Positions 16,912 to 19,179 of a stretch of 19,179 bases of DNA are shown here, one piece after another. Made by a program: the position numbers and the translations under genes. The number at the start of each line of letters is the position of its first letter. Position 1 is the stretch's first letter. Source of the stretch: UBA6263 sp049305865 (GTDB lineage Bacteria > Patescibacteriota > Gracilibacteria > Absconditabacterales > Absconditicoccaceae); assembly GCA_049305865.1 (NCBI GenBank), contig JBAQPP010000050.1, positions 1-19,179 on the forward strand, read 5' to 3'. Below the pieces are notes generated by a model. That model worked only from the letters and a program-made list of their open reading frames with translations. It was not told the DNA's origin and did not search any database.

Positions 16912-16939
16912 TTGACATTATATATAAAATATATATAAT
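16912..16939 (+). promoter_or_regulatory. Consensus promoter of surface-protein gene
   Basis: TTGACA (16912-16917), a 16-base AT-rich spacer, and TATAAT (16934-16939), both perfect matches to the sigma70 consensus. Transcription would begin near 16946, leaving a ~27-base leader without a Shine-Dalgarno before the ATG at 16973. This is the strongest promoter in the window and implies high expression. Confidence 0.85.
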
Positions 16940-16972
16940 AAACAATAAGATTTTTACTATCTACTATAAAAA

Positions 16973-17980
16973 ATGAAAAAATTATTAGCTTTATTAGTAT
17001 TACTAGGCTGATCATACCTATTAACAGCCAATGTTTTTGCATCCGATTGTCTTGAATTAAGTTTTACAGATTGAGACATTTGTATAAACATTGATAAAGA
17101 CGACGACACTTATACATTAAATCCAGATCTATCAAGTACAAATTGAACTGTATCATTGAAATGTGATATTTTATTACCAGATAATACACTCAAAAACGTA
17201 TGAGCTTGTGATTGAGACTTCACATATTCAAAAGAAAAGACAGAAAAAGTAAAATTATATGTTAGATTAAACAACGAATATAAGTCAAAAGAAGCTTATT
17301 ATAACTTCAGTGATTGAGAACGATGAAGTTCGGTATGATCTAACTCCAACTGAGACCTAGATAACTTCTATCTTTCTGCTGATGATACTACTCCTTCTAC
17401 TTCTCAACGAGTTGATCTTACTATTGAAGCTCGTGACGATAGTGATGATACTGTTACTGATTATGATGGTACTGTTGATTTTAAAGTTTATTATAGATCT
17501 TCTAGTTCTTCTTCTTGGACTTTAACTACTTCTTCTACTTACTTCGAAATTGATAGTGATTATGATAACTGATATGAATTTACTTCTTCTGATGATGGTG
17601 AAGCTGATTTAACTAACTTCATACAATTCAAGAAAAATAACTATGATTACAAAGTTAGAGTTTATGATGATAGCGACACTAGCATCTACAAAGAAATTAC
17701 TTTCGAGGTTGGTTCTTCTTCTAACTCCAACTGATTCTCATCAAGTGAGTTAGATCAAATAGAGGCTCTTTATGATTCACGAAATGATACAATAAATCAA
17801 TTGGAAGATGATTACTCCGAACTAAGCAATGATGACACACGACAAAATATGTCAGATGATTTATATGATGAAATGGAAAACATAATAAATTGAGATGATT
17901 CTATATATAATAATTATGATGAATTCTATAATGAGGGGTTCTCAGATCGACGAGATTATACAACAGACATAATACGATAA
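16973..17980 (+). CDS. Secreted Ser/Asp-rich surface protein with Ig-like domain
   Basis: 335-residue exported protein. The signal peptide is MKKLLALLVLLGGSYLLTANVFA (cleavage near residue 23); the mature chain is strongly acidic and Ser/Thr/Asp-rich. Residues ~24-125 hold a beta-rich, Cys-containing segment. Residues ~132-248 look like one beta-sandwich module: DLDNFYLSADDTTPSTSQRV ... VDFKVYYRSSSSSSW ... YKVRVYDDSDTSIYKEITFEV, similar to modules I recall from CPR surface proteins. A helical, acidic tail with Asn/Asp/Tyr-rich repeats follows (residues 250-335). UGA and GGT glycines are mixed. The module's codons end mainly in T, unlike the flanks. A consensus promoter and strong terminator make it a single-gene, probably highly expressed unit; attachment or surface coat is an inference. 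Confidence 0.85.
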
Positions 17981-18000
17981 TTTATCAAAAAAAATAAATA

Positions 18001-18040
18001 AAAAGTAGACCAAATAATCTCTTGTAGTCTACTTTTTTTT
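18001..18040 (+). terminator. Terminator of surface-protein gene
   Basis: AAAAGTAGAC (18001-18010) pairs perfectly with GTCTACTTTT (18027-18036), with a 16-base loop and eight T to 18040. It follows the stop codon by 20 bases. Confidence 0.92.
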
Positions 18041-18060
18041 ATTGCATAATAATTTAAAAT

Positions 18061-18109
18061 CTTTATATAAAGGTTAAATAAAATAAAATTTTAAAACTTT
18101 CTATAACCT
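18061..18109 (+). promoter_or_regulatory. Leader with palindrome and start-proximal dyad
   Basis: CTTTATATAAAG (18061-18072) is a 12-bp perfect palindrome. AGGTTA (18071-18076) is complementary to TAACCT (18104-18109), which ends at the ATG of the AT-hook gene. Pairing of the transcript could mask the start codon. No -35/-10 pair is convincing. Confidence 0.45.
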
Positions 18110-18907
18110 ATGGTTACAAAAAACAAAGTTTGAAGACCACCAAAAATGTTTAAACCCAAGCCTAAAGAGAATATTATAAGATCTCGTTGAAGACCTAGAA
18201 AACATTCAGAAAAGCAAAAAACATTTCCTCAATTAGAAGAAATAAAAAAAATTCCCATATCTTTTATAAATAATAATATCAAGAAAAAATCTAAGATAGA
18301 TAATATAGCTCTATGATTGCTAGTCTTTTCAATATTATTATTTATTTTTTCTATGTTATTTGCGTCAAGGAATAGACAAGTATCTCAAGAAGCAATACAA
18401 CAAAACAATGATACACTAGCAGAACAAGAAACGACACTAGCTCCTGAAGTGGATGCTCAAATATTAGCAAATACATGAACACAAATACCAACACCTACTA
18501 CAAATGAAGTAATCAAACTAACTGTACAAGAACAATTAATATCAGATTTTTATAAAACTATCAACGCAAAAAACTTTGATAATCTTATAAATCTCACAGA
18601 TATTCCGCTCAGACAAAGTAATACATACAAAACATATTACAATGCTACACGATTAACAAATTTTTTAAATAGCGTATCAAACAATACAATATATATAACA
18701 GATATAAAAGAGATTCCAAACACCTTATGAAAAGCAAAAAAATATCAATATACACTCAAATATAAACTCAAATCAGATAATATTCTTTTTACAGAAGAAC
18801 GAAATGCTAGCATAGTTTATAAAAACGATAAAAATCTTATATGAAGCATCATGTGTATAAATAAATGATGTTCTCAAAATCCATTTTTCAATCCTAAAAA
18901 ATACTAA
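18110..18907 (+). CDS. Single-pass membrane protein with two N-terminal AT-hook-like motifs
   Basis: 265 residues. The basic cytoplasmic N-terminus holds KVGRPPK (6-12) and SRGRPRKH (25-32); the second contains the exact R-G-R-P core of the AT-hook, which binds the minor groove of AT-rich DNA. The Gly of each motif is UGA, so the motifs disappear under the standard code. One membrane helix follows at about 66-85 (IALGLLVFSILLFIFSMLFA). The outer part is a Thr/Gln-rich linker (about 90-145) and a domain with DFYKTINAKNFDNLINL and a YTLKYKLKS strand, resembling the small NTF2-like/SnoaL-type export domains, though not firmly. It ends with two Cys (MCINKGCSQNP). The four-base gap to miaA implies one transcript. 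Confidence 0.83.
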
Positions 18908-18911
18908 TATA

Positions 18912-19179
18912 ATGGAAATCGAAGATATTGTGAATGATGTAAGAGATGAAATTAAAATTTTCAAAAAAAACAATCCTGATTGAATCATTATAATACGATG
19001 AGCTACGGCTACATGAAAAAGTAAGTTATCAATATTACTTAGCGATTTTTTTGATATAGAAATAATATCTGCAGATAGTAGACAAATTTTTAAATATATG
19101 GATATAGGAACAGACAAAGTACTATCCAAAATACTAAACAAAATACCTCATCATCAAATAAATATAGTCAATCCAGATG
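18912..19179 (+). CDS. miaA: tRNA dimethylallyltransferase, C-terminus cut by window edge
   Basis: Transfers a dimethylallyl group to A37 of tRNAs reading UNN codons. Only the first 89 codons are present, of about 300. The P-loop is RGATATGKS (29-37), with both conserved glycines (30 and 35) coded by UGA. The typical MiaA switch follows: FDIEIISADSRQIFKYMDIGTDK, where the Asp-Ser contacts substrate, then IPHHQINIVNPD, matching the family's V/I-P-H-H-L-I-D. The UGA-coded P-loop is among the best single proofs of UGA=Gly, since neither Trp nor a stop would be tolerated. Start at 18912, four bases after the AT-hook gene. Confidence 0.95.

Noticed and set aside
1..19179. Widespread pseudogenes or frameshifts, from the many in-frame UGA codons
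   Set aside because: The breaks are always UGA, never UAA/UAG or frame changes, and lie on conserved glycines; gene ends and spacing are normal once UGA is Gly.
1..19179. UGA as tryptophan (Mycoplasma-type code) or selenocysteine
   Set aside because: UGA sits where families have invariant Gly (P-loop, DAGA, IGKG), not Trp or Cys, and TGG is still used for Trp. No SECIS-like element is expected at this frequency.
1..19179. tRNA or rRNA genes, CRISPR arrays, insertion sequences or att sites
   Set aside because: No cloverleaf, no regularly spaced repeats, no transposase or integrase and no terminal inverted repeats were found by eye on either strand.

Overview
This AT-rich window comes from a bacterium that reads UGA as glycine (genetic code 25). 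That code is known from the candidate phyla Absconditabacteria (SR1) and Gracilibacteria (BD1-5). With UGA read as Gly, the fragmented reading frames fuse into full-length, tightly packed genes. UGA falls exactly on invariant glycines: the MiaA P-loop, SerRS motif 2, the NrdR D-G-x-x-I-R-R-R-R-E-C motif, MutL S-L-D-A-G-A and the NusA KH domain. TGG is still used for Trp. Every complete gene ends in TAA or TAG. I cannot choose between the two phyla from this window alone.

Layout. 1-1069 (-): serS, its 3' end cut by the window edge. 1233-1619 (+): a membrane-anchored Hjc-like nuclease, convergent with a VanW-domain exported protein (1620-2693, -). 2839-3072 (+): a strong promoter, a highly folded unannotated RNA and a terminator. 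3075-4382 (-): a ParB/Srx-like protein with a coiled-coil tail, downstream of gltX (4451-6094, -). 6338-7366 (+): nusA, followed by a purM (7431-8627, +). 8676-9719 (-): an exported phosphodiester-glycosidase-like protein, downstream of mutL (9775-11526, -). 11655-15337 (+): a small membrane protein, an FKBP lipoprotein, a 728-residue unknown protein and nrdR. 15341-16821 (-): a three-gene run of membrane protein, short SufB/SufD-type protein and unknown protein. 16973-17980 (+): a secreted Ser/Asp-rich surface protein with a near-perfect promoter and its own terminator. 18110-19179 (+): a membrane protein with two AT-hook-like motifs, then miaA, cut by the window edge.

The core genes cover tRNA charging and modification (serS, gltX, miaA), transcription elongation (nusA), mismatch repair (mutL), control of ribonucleotide reductase (nrdR) and Fe-S assembly (SufD-like). 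The accessory genes mostly belong to the cell surface: VanW-like, glycosidase-like, FKBP lipoprotein, surface protein and AT-hook membrane protein. This fits a small-genome, host-attached organism, but that lifestyle is inferred from the lineage and not shown here.

The clearest exception is purM. It has 36 glycines, all GGN and none UGA, whereas adjacent nusA uses UGA for 13 of 20. Its protein resembles the long PurM of Bacteroidetes, so I read it as a recent transfer from a standard-code donor. The other standout is the 2839-3072 RNA, which matches no RNA family I can recognise.
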